From Rutpela maculata (lineage: Eukaryota > Arthropoda > Insecta > Coleoptera > Cerambycidae), in contig OW386289.2 in assembly GCA_936432065.2 (NCBI GenBank), forward strand, positions 39,511,538 through 39,575,537: a DNA stretch of 64,000 nt, written 5' to 3'. The stretch's first letter is position 1. Every line of letters starts with the position of its first letter. Below, one piece after another: positions 10,506-20,848 of this stretch. Made by a program: the position numbers and the translations under genes. Under the pieces are notes generated by a model. It saw only the letters and a list, made by a program, of their open reading frames with translations. It had not been told where the DNA came from and did not search any database.

Positions 10506-12697
10506 TTTTATAAAATCTGAAAATTTTTCTACGGAAGTACACTACTACAGGTAAGAAGAATTGGCTACTATGAACAGTCGGTCGCGGTGGCTTTGACAGG
10601 TAACAGGTAGCAAAAGTGTATAGAGTTGCTGCTCAAAATCGTCATACTATAAAGCGTAATTTTTTGATATTGTTTACGAGATGCTATAATAATTCACGTT
10701 CTCCACTGCCAGACACTTTCTATGGTGGCAACCCCCCCCCGCCAGACCCCTTTAAATTATAAAAAAATGTAATTGTACTTACGTTATTTTATAAAATCTG
10801 AATTTTATATATGTTACTTCGGCAACTATTTTAAGGTGTTTCCCAAGCAGCCAGACAGTTTCGAAGGTTCCAACCCCCTACCAGACATAGTTGAAAGTCA
10901 GCTGTATAGTCCACCCAAATTAGACTTTTTAGGAGAAAAAATTCATATACAAATTATATTTGGGCTATGTATAGTTCATAGGAATAGAATTAAGGATCCG
11001 AAGAGTTTCCACCTTATCCGTTGATGGAAACACCTTTTTTGGGCCGAAGAACCACACCCAGACCGGACTTAGTTACGGTTATTCTCATTTATCTTCGGAT
11101 CCGTCATTCCCACGAAAAACAGGTTTTTTCACCGTTTTTCACACCGTTTTTTCGCTATCGACTTCAGAGTAGGGGGTAGTTTGGAGCGCTCGGAAAATCG
11201 GTGGTACGCGATTTTTCACAGCGAATATCTCCGAAACGGCTACTTTGATGTTAAAAATGGTTATAATGGTTATAAGTATACGGGTTCTGATTATAAATAA
11301 ACAATTTGTCCATCAGACATTTTATTATCAAACTATTTTTTATTATTAGGTTCATAGTAAACAATAAAATTTTAATAAAATATTGAAATTTGGTTCATAA
11401 TTACTTTTAAATATATTTTAAAAAACCACGTTTATAAACGGAAATTAATTTGCTATTGGTTTATTAAATTTATTTTTTAAGAATATATTAACTGTAAAAT
11501 TATGGTAATAACCAAAGGAGGAGGGTCAATTTGGGCGGTTTCTGCCCCAAATTATTTTTGGACGAAAAAAAATCAGAAGACATTTTTTTTAATGTCTGCT
11601 AACAATAATAAGTCGATTTTACCCTCAATCCTGAACATGCCATCACTTGCTAACAGCGTTCTTGGGGAGATATATCGCTTTTAAACTTATACTTGCTTGA
11701 TAAAATACCACACTACCACACTAATTCCCTTTTAACTGTATCCGCTTTCATTTATCATTTTTTCCCTTTTTACAAAAGGGGGGGGTGGAGAGGGTGGTTT
11801 TACTATTTATTCGTTTGCGGGAAATATAACAAAATATCTAAGCTTGTTCACCAGACTTGGCCAGGGCATCCTGGGATATTTGGGGTCGCTGATTTCGAAC
11901 CCGAAGTTCGTTAACCTGTATCACATCAAGTTTATAAGGTCATTTGAAGGTAAAATTGAAAAAAGGTGACAGAAAAATCCAGAAAAATAGATAAATACGT
12001 TTTTGGCGTCTCTGTAGTGATGGCGTATTCAGGATTGAGGGGGGCTAGGGGAATGGAGGGGTCGTACGTTTAGGGTAAAATCGACTTATTATTGTTAGTA
12101 GACATTAAAAAAAACGTTTTCTGATTTTTTCATCTAAAAATAATTTGGGGCAAAAACCGCCCAAATCGACCCTCTTCCTTTATTTTTAATTTATAAATAA
12201 TTTCTACATAATTGAATTATCCGATAAACCTAACTGACTGTCTCATTCGTACTCGCTTTTATATACATTTGCATTCCTTTGCGCTCATACCTACAGCTGA
12301 TCTTCAACTATGTCTGGTAGGGGGTTGGAACCTTCGAAACTGTCTGGCTGCTTGGGAAACACCTTAAAATAGTTGCCGAAGTAACATATATAAAATTCAG
12401 ATTTTATAAAATAACGTAAGTACAATTACATTTTTGTATACTTTAAAATAAAGGGGTCTAGCGGGGGAGGGTTGCCACCATAGAAAGTGTCTGGCAGTGG
12501 AGGACGTAAATTATTATAACATCTCGTAAACAATATCAAAAAATTACGCTTTATAGTATCACGATTTTGAGCAGCAATTCTATACACCTTTGCTACCTGT
12601 TACCTGTCAAAGCCACCGCGACCGACTGTTCATAGTAGCCAATTCTTCTTACCTGTAGTAGTGTACTTCCGTAGAAAAATTTTCAGATTTTATAAAA
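10506..12697. mobile_element. Nested inverted-repeat element inside the mariner copy
   Basis: Ends TTTTATAAAATCTGAAAATT and its inverse at 12697 are flanked by TA on both sides (10504-10505 and 12698-12699). The inverted repeats continue about 400 bp (to about 10910, and from about 12305), covering recognisable blocks such as TTTCGAAGGTTCCAACCCCC near 10859 and its inverse near 12322. No transposase is visible, so it is probably non-autonomous. The large TIRs and TA duplication suggest it may itself be mobilised by a TA-targeting transposase. Confidence 0.75.
11506..12177. repeat. Third, innermost inverted repeat (foldback)
   Basis: A separate arm pair inside the nested element: GGTCAATTTGGGCGGTTT near 11526 against its inverse near 12165, and AATAATAAGTCGATTTTACC near 11604 against its inverse near 12078. 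The right arm has an extra ~30-bp block between 12035 and 12070. This is either a third insertion or part of an unusually complex foldback. Confidence 0.6.
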
Positions 12698-12870
12698 TAT
12701 CTTGCTCTATTTATCTTTTTACGTTGAATTTATTAATATGAATAAGAATTCATATTAAGAAACAGAATGTGCTGTCGATAATATTGAACTGACAAACGTC
12801 ATTGTGACATTGTGTAGAATATTACTATCTTACATCTGCATTTATTATTATTCTGTTGATCATTTAAAAA

Positions 12871-13814
12871 ATGTTTACCAAACAAGAAATAATTTATTTG
12901 ATCAAATGTTATGGAGACGTCTCTTATCGATATGCAATTAACCTTTTCCACCAAAAGTTCCCTAACATAGCGGTATCGCGCCAATCATTGCGCAAACTTG
13001 TAAAACAATTCAATGAAACTGGATCTGTATTGGATGTCAAAAAACCCAAGAAAAAGTACAAAGAAGACGACGCGGCAACACTTTTGGCAATAAATTCAGT
13101 AATAGAAAACCCGAAATTATCTTTACGGAACCACTCACAAAGACTGGAAGTAAGTAAAAGAGAAGCGATTGGATTTTTGTTTATAGGTCGGTGAGAATTA
13201 CCTCACAGAATGTTCTTTTTACTGACGAAGCAACATTTTGTACCAATGGCCCCGTTTCATCACAGAACAGTCGTTATTGTGCTTTTGAAAATCCAAACAA
13301 TGTCATTCACAAACGAAGTCAACGTTATAAAAAAAGTGAATGTATGGTGTGGGATTTTTTTATGATTGAATCGTTGGTCCATATTTCTTAGAAGAAAATT
13401 TAAATCAGCATGTTTATTTGGACCTTTTGGGAAACTTTATATTGCCATTTAAAAACACTCTGCAACCAGAAGTAAGGCGTAACATTTTTTGACAGCAAGA
13501 CGGTTGCCCAGCTCATTCCTTAGTTTTGGTACGACAGTGGTTGACAGATCACTTCGGAGCCAGATGGATGGAAAGATATGTTCCAATTAATTTTTCTGTA
13601 AGATCACTTTACACCAATGGATTTTTTTCTGTGGGGTATTTTAAAACAGAAAGTTTATGCAGATGACCTGCCGCATGATCCAGAAACACTAAAAGCACGA
13701 ATATAAGACGCGGTGAATGAAGTGAATGTACCCTCAACCATTCGTAAGGTCTATGGTGAGTTTATTAAAAGAATGGAGAAATGTGTTGAGGTTGGAGGAG
13801 GCTATGTAGAATAA
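12871..13814 (+). pseudogene. Mariner-family transposase, broken
   Basis: DNA-cutting and joining enzyme of the host mariner element. Residues 1-60 carry the first helix-turn-helix (EIIYLIKCYGDVSYRYAINL, then SRQSLRKLVKQF). Catalytic residues of the DDE/D core are visible: FTDEATF (Asp at 13224), QQDGCPAH (Asp at 13499) and PMDFFLWG (Asp at 13620). Allowing for the frameshift, the last two lie about 41 residues apart, longer than the 34 of classical mariners and closer to the DD41D (rosa-like) group. Defects: an internal deletion joins the N-terminal domain to the core near 13160-13195, there is a TGA just before QQDG, a small deletion in the SPD segment near 13607, and a TAA at about 13704. 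The reading ends at 13812-13814. Confidence 0.85.
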
Positions 13815-14185
13815 ATTGTTTTTCCACAATCGTTGAAGTTAATGTTATTATGTTATGTTAATGTTTGAAAAAAAAAATGTAAGTTGATATAAATGTAAAA
13901 GTCAAAATTTAGACTTCATAATTTGTCTTTAGGCCTTATTTTGGATTATAAACAACTTTGTTTTATAAACATCTTGGTCCAAAATAATAAATAAAGATAC
14001 TTCTCTCTTGAGGCATTTTGATGTTTTCTTAATTTATTATCACCCGATACATCTAATCTAAGATTTGTATATGTGGTAAATTCATTTTTTCGACAAGCAG
14101 AATTTTTTATAAAGAATGACTTTTCGTCGTAAAATCAATAATGGAGATGTTTTTCCTCTTGTCAACTCCATCTGGGGACACACTG

Positions 14186-15523
14186 TATATCATTATAACA
14201 AATATCAATAAAGTAACATACCGCAAATATGAAGTCTTTACAAATTGTTGATTTAATGTATATGACGTACCTATATTGACATTTTATTTAAAACGTCTTA
14301 TCTTATCATATCATAAATGTATAATTATTATACCAAAAGTAGTTTGAAACCATTGGAGCGTATATTTTATGTATTTTGTACGTGCTAGTGTTCATAAAAC
14401 CGAATATTCGATCTTGTCGGACCAGGTTTCGTAAATTTAAGCTTAAACTCTCTCTAACGGTTTCATATGATAATCTTTTTAGACGAGAATTAGTTGCGTT
14501 TTCGCCTAAATGGATCGGGACCTTATGAACACCCTGTATTATGATATTTATTTTAAAATACTCACAAGAATCTTCCATCTCCATAAATCGGTATTTCATT
14601 TGCGATGCCAATATCTGTAACGTAGTTTGTTGTCAGTTGTAAATAACCTATGGGAAGATACATGCACATATTGTTGTTCTCATCTTCAGTCGAAACTATG
14701 TTGGTGATTTCATTTGTTACAGACTCGACTGGTAAGCGGAAAGTAAGGTGCCCCTGAAGAATACAACACAACTATTTGAAAATCTTTAATTCTAAAGATT
14801 TTCATAATCAAGAATAAATATATTGTCATGGACATAGATTCATTATTTCTAATGAATTAATATACTCCAATCAATACCTAGACGAACTTAACATCAAGAA
14901 TCAGTGATACCGCTTCCTAATTTGACTTGTCTGTGCCTATCAGATATTAAAATATTTATAATAGTCCGGAGGGTAAGAGAATCCATCTCGCATTTTATGC
15001 TCAAACGTTGAAATTTGGTACACTTATTCATTAGACCCTACGCTTTCATATGAGAAATGTTACCACGGTCGGCTCCCCCGGTGATTCCCTGTTTTAGCAC
15101 AGTTGCTTATCTTCGGGGGCAAATCTGCATTTTCGCTTGTTTTGGAGCTAAAAAGTGTCGTAGAGGGCTGAAATTTGGTACACATGCGGCACTTGGGATG
15201 TTTAAGCTCACTAGCAGGATCCACGGTCTTTTTTTCAAAATGGCGGTGGAGAAATGCACAAAATATAGTTATTTCCGAAAAAGTTTACTCTATCGCATTT
15301 TCTCGAGTGAGGTCTCGTTTTATATGTTTTTGTATTCACAGATTTCGAAAAATTATGTTCTTAGTACGTGAGGTCGAAAATAATGACAGGGCGAATAAAT
15401 TAGTATGCCAGTTTTCTTATAATAATGGTGGAATAACACTTTTGTTTCATACCAGTGCCAATAAATAGTATCTGTGCATTGGGCATTAATCTGAGTAATA
15501 TGGGACTACTATACACTTTCAGA
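14186..15523. other. Non-coding spacer with scattered repeat motifs
   Basis: No convincing gene. The motif TGAAATTTGGTACAC occurs at about 15008 and 15168 and again near 30053, so it marks a dispersed repeat family. A short ACACCCTGTATTATG block near 14528 resembles ends of common insect MITEs. The remainder is unremarkable. Confidence 0.4.
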
Positions 15524-17815
15524 TCAACTACATTTACATAAATCACAGCATTTCAGATTGTTTTTGAGACATTTACAGCGATTTGCAACGCAGCCTTTTT
15601 TACAGCTACACTTAACTAAGGCTTGGCACGCTTCTGAGGCTACACGCTCTGTGTGCCACACGGGTTCCCAAATACTGTCACATTTTTTTCATCCAAATCT
15701 GATGGATTCTGGACGGTGCTGTACTCTCTGAAGCGACTATCTCTATATTTGGCTCTGAGGGGAAGTGCGCCTAGCATGCTGTTCTAGAACATCCCTTGTA
15801 GGTGAAATGGATTCCAGCTGACGATCGTTTTTGGTAAATAGTACTCTCCGGAATTCATTCACAGTGTCACAAGATACGGTTCTGGAAAAATAAAACTGTT
15901 TTTCATTTGATGTGATTTGTAATATGTAGTTTTTAAAATTGTTCCTTATTGGTACATTTGAATTACGTGTGTAATGAAGCATTCATAAATTCATGTTCCA
16001 TTACTAAAGTGTCCGGATTTACACATGACACCAATGTGCACACGGCCCGCAAATCTACCCAGCTCCCATCTAGAGGCACGGATTTGCACACGACACTAAA
16101 CTATATGCAGTTCTACGTCACCAGTAAGCGAGGATTCTCGGATATAAAAGCCCGGCCACAAATCAACTAATTGAGTACGGGCAATTCTGTCAATCTGTCT
16201 TCAGCGTGGTGAGCTGGACATGTTACAGTTTTGTTCATCTCCCAACGCAAACTCGATGGAACGAATGCAATCTGACCCTGGGAATCCTTCAGCGTGGTGA
16301 GCTGGGACCCCTCGAGTCGATAGTCATTCCCCGGCGCTGTTTTGCCGCCAGAACCAGAGCGGATGAGCTTGACCTGGAGACCTCCTACAGCATGTTGAGC
16401 TGGGAAACTTCTTGAATCGACGATATTCGCCCGACGCCCGATGCCACTCCAGTAGCAGCAACTAACGTCGCATCACATCGTTACACTCGCTCTCTCTTTC
16501 TCTCTCAGATAACAGAAAATATTATCCTAAAAACCGTAAAAGATAGAGACCTGTATGACCTGTACCTGGATGATATGTAACACTGCCACGCATTACCTGT
16601 TTGAAGAAGTAAATGAATTGTTTATATTTTTATTGGGCTGTCTTATTATCTAATCTGGACCCTGATTAATTTCCAAACCAGCTACCCGACAACAAACTGT
16701 TACACCTGCTGTACGTTAAAACGACAAATTTTTCCAGAGTTTCCATTGCTTTTTCAACATCTCTAGTCTGTAGGGCTGTGAATGCTTCTGTAGCTCCAGG
16801 ATACTGTAACCAGGCATTAATAGCCGTGAGCTTTCCAATTCCACGAAAAAAGATACAGTATCGCATCCGATAACTGCGTGAAATCCTAGTATGGACCTGG
16901 GAACAAAATTAATACATCTTACCAACTGTCTTCTAAAATGAGCAAAATATAGACTATATGTCGTGACTTACCAAGCACCCTTGTAAGTTCGTGGGCAGCT
17001 AAATATTTGGCGTCCTTTCCCATGCCTCGTGACTTACCAAGCACCCTTATAAGTTCATGGGCAGCTAAAAATTTGGCGTCCTTTTCCATGCCAAAGTGCA
17101 CCCAAAGCTCCTTGAGGTTAGGCAAGTGTTGCATATAAAAAACCGTAAGCACCAGTACATCCGTATCGCATGTCATAATTTTTTCACAGCCATTAGTGGC
17201 AGCGTCTGCAAAATTTATGCCTTCAGAATCAAAATATCGAACATCATCCCGCTAGTATTAGCGTAACCTTGACTTTTTGGCCGTTTCGTAAATTTCCGTA
17301 CTGCAATGCACTGTGAATACTTTGCTCAACATCATGGTGCGGGTATCAGGCAAATAAGCAACGTCTTTTCTAATGCAAGTCTTGACAGGCGAAATAGCAG
17401 CTTCTGTGCTTGGCCTTTTCTTTGCCCGTTCAAGTCTGCTGCTGCTGAACTCCAAGTAGCAGGTTTTATGCCATTTTGCTCCTCTAGCTAAAAACGTTTT
17501 GTGTAACACTATTACGAAAGAAAAATAACTGTCGTCGGGCGTTGCCGATTGCGAGTGTTTATAACATACAATGATTTTTATTAGACTTAAAATTATCATC
17601 TCGAATTTGCAACATACACTGGGTGTTTCACGAGGAAACGGGTATGCTTTAATGGCAGATAGAGAAAACCGAGGGTAATCATAAGCATCCATAGAAAAAA
17701 TTAGTTGGGCCCTCCTTGCTGAAATACAGGGTGTTTTATGTATTTTTGCCAAAATCTCTTTTGGTTGATACCTTATAAAGGAATGGAATAGTAAGTTCAT
17801 ATTTGGCACATATAA
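15524..17815 (-). pseudogene. PIN-like/CXC mobile-element gene remnant with an intron (copy 1)
   Basis: Read on the minus strand the order is as follows. A GAKWHKTCYLEFSSSRLERAKKR segment (about 17400-17500). A PIN/FEN-like region (about 17180 down to 16707) with CDTDVLVL, KELWVHFG and GFHAVIGCDTVSFF. Then FVVLTYSR, an intron, and TVSCDTVNEFRRVLFTKN followed by SPTRDVLEQHARR. Finally WEPVWHTE and a Cys-rich tail with C.C.KGC....C.C spacing ending at 15524. The intron (15882-16705) has GT at 16705-16704 and CCAG at 15885-15882 and restores the reading phase (Ser-Arg-Thr). Acidic residues of PIN-type nucleases are suggested by CDTD and GCDT. The frame shifts at about 16841, and a ~66-bp exon segment ending in a GTAAGT donor is duplicated (16965-17095). 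I know this architecture only as an uncharacterised, repetitive animal protein family; its function is unknown. Confidence 0.7.
16010..16650 (+). repeat. Possible solo LTR or promoter-bearing repeat inside the intron
   Basis: GC-richer than its surroundings, with a TATAAAAG box at about 16143-16150. CTTCAGCGTGGTGAGCTGG occurs at about 16199 and 16289, with a diverged third copy near 16387 (ACAGCATGTTGAGCTGG). The end is T-rich near 16620-16640. It looks like a foreign insert in the minus-strand intron, but I see no clear target duplication. Confidence 0.3.
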
Positions 17816-18940
17816 TACGCTAGTGATCCTGAATAGGTCCCTGTATCACACGCACGAATAATTCAGGTTTGGACGTGAAAAAAAATGTTTCTGTTGTTCT
17901 TCAAGAAAACCGCAATATAGTAAATATATGTTTTTTTAAATTTCAATATTAAATTCGAAAAGTACATAAAAAACTGAACAAAATGGCCTTCGAAATAAAT
18001 TTCACTAAATAATGCAATATGTGACTTTTGAAAATAAATATAAATGTCTATTAAATTAGGCAGTTACTTTTTTTCAGCAATAGTTATTATGTTTTAATTG
18101 CTAAATTTTATGAAGGGGTGCAAAATTAATAAAAAAAAGTAAATGTTAGAGGACACCAAATCAAGAATTTATTTCATTCATCTAATTTATTAAATATTAT
18201 TAATACCGCAACATAATATAGTTATTAACAACAACTTTAATAACAAAGCTGCATGTCAATAATGCACATAGCAATCAGATAACAACAGAATATCAATAAA
18301 ATAATTATACAAAAACAAAAAAGTAGATATTGTCATAAAAAGCATTTACAAATTAGAATTATAATTAAATTGTATGTTCAAAATGTTCTTCTCAGCTTCA
18401 GTATATTTTCTAATGCAGTTCACGAGGTGACCTTCTTACCACATCTGAACCTCATAAAAAATAATCTAAAACTAACTGATTTTACGTTTAAACGCATTAG
18501 TTAAAGTTGTTATTGTTGATTATAGTAAGCCTTACTTCAAAATGACAACTTCTAGAAAAACAAATGATGTGAGTTGCAACAATAGTTGCTTTCTTTCTAC
18601 CAGTGAACTGAGTTAAACTTAAGAAATCTTACTTAGTTGGGCGTTCTATTTGATTTTGTACCTTAGATTAGCTAAGTCAAATATTCTTGCCATTACCTAC
18701 GCCAAGTGTACTGGATTTCATCCTAAACTTTAGAAACTTGCCCAAGTTGATTTCAAGGTGGCGATTGGCCATAGTACCTGAATCTTAACAACGAGCATGC
18801 GTAAAATTTCTGGTCTGTTTTGATCATTCTTGTTGCAAATTACTTTAGATAAGAATCTCAAATTTAGGTTTATACAACATACGTTACCGAACCTTTTAGG
18901 AAATAGAAATATCCCAGATTTGTTCTTTCAATATGGAGAC
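17816..18940. other. AT-rich spacer, nothing coding seen
   Basis: Long AT-rich stretch with many stops in all frames and no inverted or tandem repeat of note. The adjoining 17610-17730 contains ACTGGGTGTTTCACGAGGAAAC and ACAGGGTGTTTTATG, motifs common at ends of insect MITEs. Confidence 0.35.
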
Positions 18941-18959
18941 TTAACCTTTATTCCCACGG

Positions 18960-19440
18960 CTTTAATCCTTTTTTTTTATTATTTTCTGTTTGTGTAGTTT
19001 GACTGTCGTTAAAGCCTCCTCGTATACGAGTGTGTGGAGGTCTGTTATATTGTTCATATTTCTGCATTTTTCCGTTACTATGCTATTTAATCGTGCCAGT
19101 ATGCTGTTTGTTGTCTTGTTAGTCTTCACTTTAGGAATATTAAAGCTTATGTGGGATAGAATGCCGTTATACTCCGTGTATGTTTCCTAGAAGGAGTTCC
19201 TCATTTGCTGTCCCTCGACTACTGTTGATATTATCAATGTTGGCTCAATCTCCTGCGTTGCCTCTCCAGTTTCCTCTTTTGCACCTTCACTTTCAATCTC
19301 TTGATGTTCGTTGCTATATACTCCTAGCTTTATTTCTACTTCTCTTCTAATGTGATTCATTGTGTCTGGTCCTACTTTGTTAGAGGTGAGATGGTTCGTC
19401 TCTGGTCCAGTATGTGTTGCACTGTTTTTTTTTGTGATAG
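18960..19440 (-). pseudogene. R4/Dong-like retrotransposon fragment, N-terminal coding part
   Basis: On the minus strand, 18981-19190 reads continuously with TEYNGILSHISFNIPKVKT, ILARLNSIVTE and ITDLHTLVYEEALTTVKL. This matches the type of region that precedes the reverse transcriptase in R4/Dong-clade elements (compare ADIWHINCAVYAAAQRL in lineage A at 21440). Upstream minus-strand sequence to about 19440 is Glu-rich and interrupted. It is the only R4-like piece in the window on the minus strand and has no (TAA)n beside it. Confidence 0.5.
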
Positions 19441-19539
19441 TTCAGAGAACTGTCTGGTTGTTTGTGCATGTAGTTCCTTGCTATAGTCAGATGTAATCGT
19501 CTGAAGTAGTTTTCACAGACACCAAAACACTTGAATACT

Positions 19540-19595
19540 ATTACTTGACACGAGTTTCGCTGACCATATTGGCATCATCTGGAGATGATTAAAAT
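19540..19595 (-). ncRNA. Degenerate hammerhead-ribozyme-like motif of a Penelope-like element
   Basis: The minus strand contains CAGATGA, a short stem TGCCA-ATA-TGGTCA, then GCGAAAC, TCGT and GTC, in the order of a minimal type I hammerhead with a two-base-pair stem III. Such motifs are known in the terminal repeats of Penelope-like elements. The conserved CTGATGA box has A for the T at position two, so it is probably inactive. Confidence 0.3.
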
Positions 19596-19859
19596 TAAAA
19601 TGAACTGATCTAAACTATAGAACTAAAGACGTTCTTGTTTGTATTTTTACTAAAATAGTGTCATAGTTGAAGGCACGCAACCAACCCTGTTGTCCCTGCC
19701 TAAAGTCTTGGTTACTCAAATTATAGTCAAGAAGTAGTTGAAATATACCTTACTAAACTTTTAATGAATTAAAACTACTTCCAATTAAATAATATGTTCT
19801 TTGAGCAACATGAGGGGACTTCAATGGGAAACTCTTTCTAACCTTTCATTGCCAGTCTT

Positions 19860-20210
19860 ACCGACTTTTCAAACCGAACGGAATTCAACATTTATGAATT
19901 CCGGTTTACCCGTGATCTAAGCAAGATTTTTAAAACCTAGATATGATAGTTGTTCATTTACCGGGAAACAAATTGCAGCAAGTTTTATGGAACCTAAAGT
20001 ATAAAATTGCATCAAACGAAAGGTCAGGGATTTACGAAATTAGTTGTATCGGTTATAATTTGAAGTATGTTGGTCAAACAAACCGTCTAATTTTAACAAG
20101 ATTTAAGGAACATATAGCTCACCTAAAAAATGGAAAACTGAAAATTCTAGTGTTGCCCAACATGTCTTTAATAACAATTATGGAATAAATCACAGGCACA
20201 TAAAATAAAA
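19860..20210 (+). pseudogene. Penelope-like element, GIY-YIG endonuclease remnant
   Basis: GIY-YIG nucleases at the C terminus of Penelope-like retroelements cut the target DNA. Residues from 20023 read SGIYEISCIGYNLKYVGQT, then LTRFKEHIAHL, which carries the GIY and YVG motifs, the downstream Arg and the EH pair. The open frame ends at 20188; the expected continuation (SVAQHVFNNN) lies in another frame at about 20140-20180, so one frameshift is present. No reverse-transcriptase part is seen upstream here, so the copy is truncated. Confidence 0.8.
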
Positions 20211-20211
20211 A

Positions 20212-20665
20212 AAGTGGTCTGTTCCTGGAACTCCATTGGGTAAGTCTTATGTATTTCGACGTACTGAACATGAATCAGATGTTCGTTCAACTCAATCACA
20301 CATCAATTTTTTATGACGATTTTTATGTGGTTTCTATTTTGTTTTCGCGATTTACTAAAAATTAGTAGGTGATCGAGCTAAACGGGCACCTGATTTGTGT
20401 TCAGCACGTCAAAATACATTGGAGTTATCCAATGAAGCCCCAAAAACAGACCACTTTTTGTGCTCAGGTGTCCCCCCCCCCCCCCCAAAAAAATGGTCTG
20501 TTTTTGGGACCATGTACTTTGACGTGCTGAACACAAATCAGGTGTCACATATGAATTTTTAGTAAATTGCAAAAATAATCTAAAGAATCTCATAAAAACC
20601 TCAAAAAAAAATCGTAAAAAAATTTGTGGGTGATGGAGCTAAACGGACACCTGATTCGTGGTATT
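20212..20665. repeat. Alternating inverted repeats with a poly-C tract
   Basis: A module with TGGTCTGTT, a TACTTTGACGTGCTGAAC-like core and AAATCAGGTGTC appears at about 20212-20281 (plus), 20380-20455 (minus), 20490-20548 (plus) and partly at 20630-20662 (minus: GAGCTAAACGGACACCTGAT). The central pair forms a long hairpin with the C homopolymer (about 20469-20485) near its tip. Confidence 0.75.
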
Positions 20666-20822
20666 ATATACAAGATTGTAGTCCTCCAGAAAACCGTGAT
20701 ACTATCCACTACGTCAATCGTACGGTCATTTCTGAATTCGTCTATATAAAGTAATACTAACAAGTATTTTGCTATAGGCGATACTTGTTTCCATATCCAT
20801 CTTCAGTGGAGAAATTAAAACC

Positions 20823-20846
20823 AATAATAATAATAATAATAATAAT
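20823..20846 (+). repeat. (TAA)n microsatellite, 5' boundary of the first R4 copy
   Basis: About eight AAT/TAA units directly before the 5' end of the lineage A element; such tracts recur at most junctions of the R4 array. Confidence 0.85.
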
Positions 20847-20848
20847 AT

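Larger units (their letters stand above)
10167..14185 (+). mobile_element. Tc1/mariner-superfamily transposon with ~290-bp inverted repeats, interrupted by a nested element
   Basis: The left end CAGTGTGTCC (10167) and right end GGACACACTG (14185) are each flanked by TA, the classic target duplication. The inverted repeats stay alignable for about 290 bp (10167-10460 against 13890-14185) at roughly 90% by eye. Without the inner insertion (10506-12697) the element would be about 1.8 kb and encode one transposase on the plus strand. The copy is broken (see the transposase entry). Confidence 0.88.

Noticed and set aside
13149..13186. GTAAGT...TTTATAG suggesting a tiny intron in the mariner transposase
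   Set aside because: Only 38 bases, too short for an insect intron, and removing it does not supply the missing core segment; an internal deletion fits better.
15057..15468. Overlapping small open frames at 15.06-15.47 kb
   Set aside because: No homology recognised, and the segment contains repeated AAATTTGGTACAC motifs typical of dispersed repeats.
20705..20823. CTTGTTTCC..CATCTTCAGTGGAG as a second Penelope-like terminus or ribozyme
   Set aside because: It resembles Penelope-like ends only loosely on the minus strand; I could not form a consistent fold.
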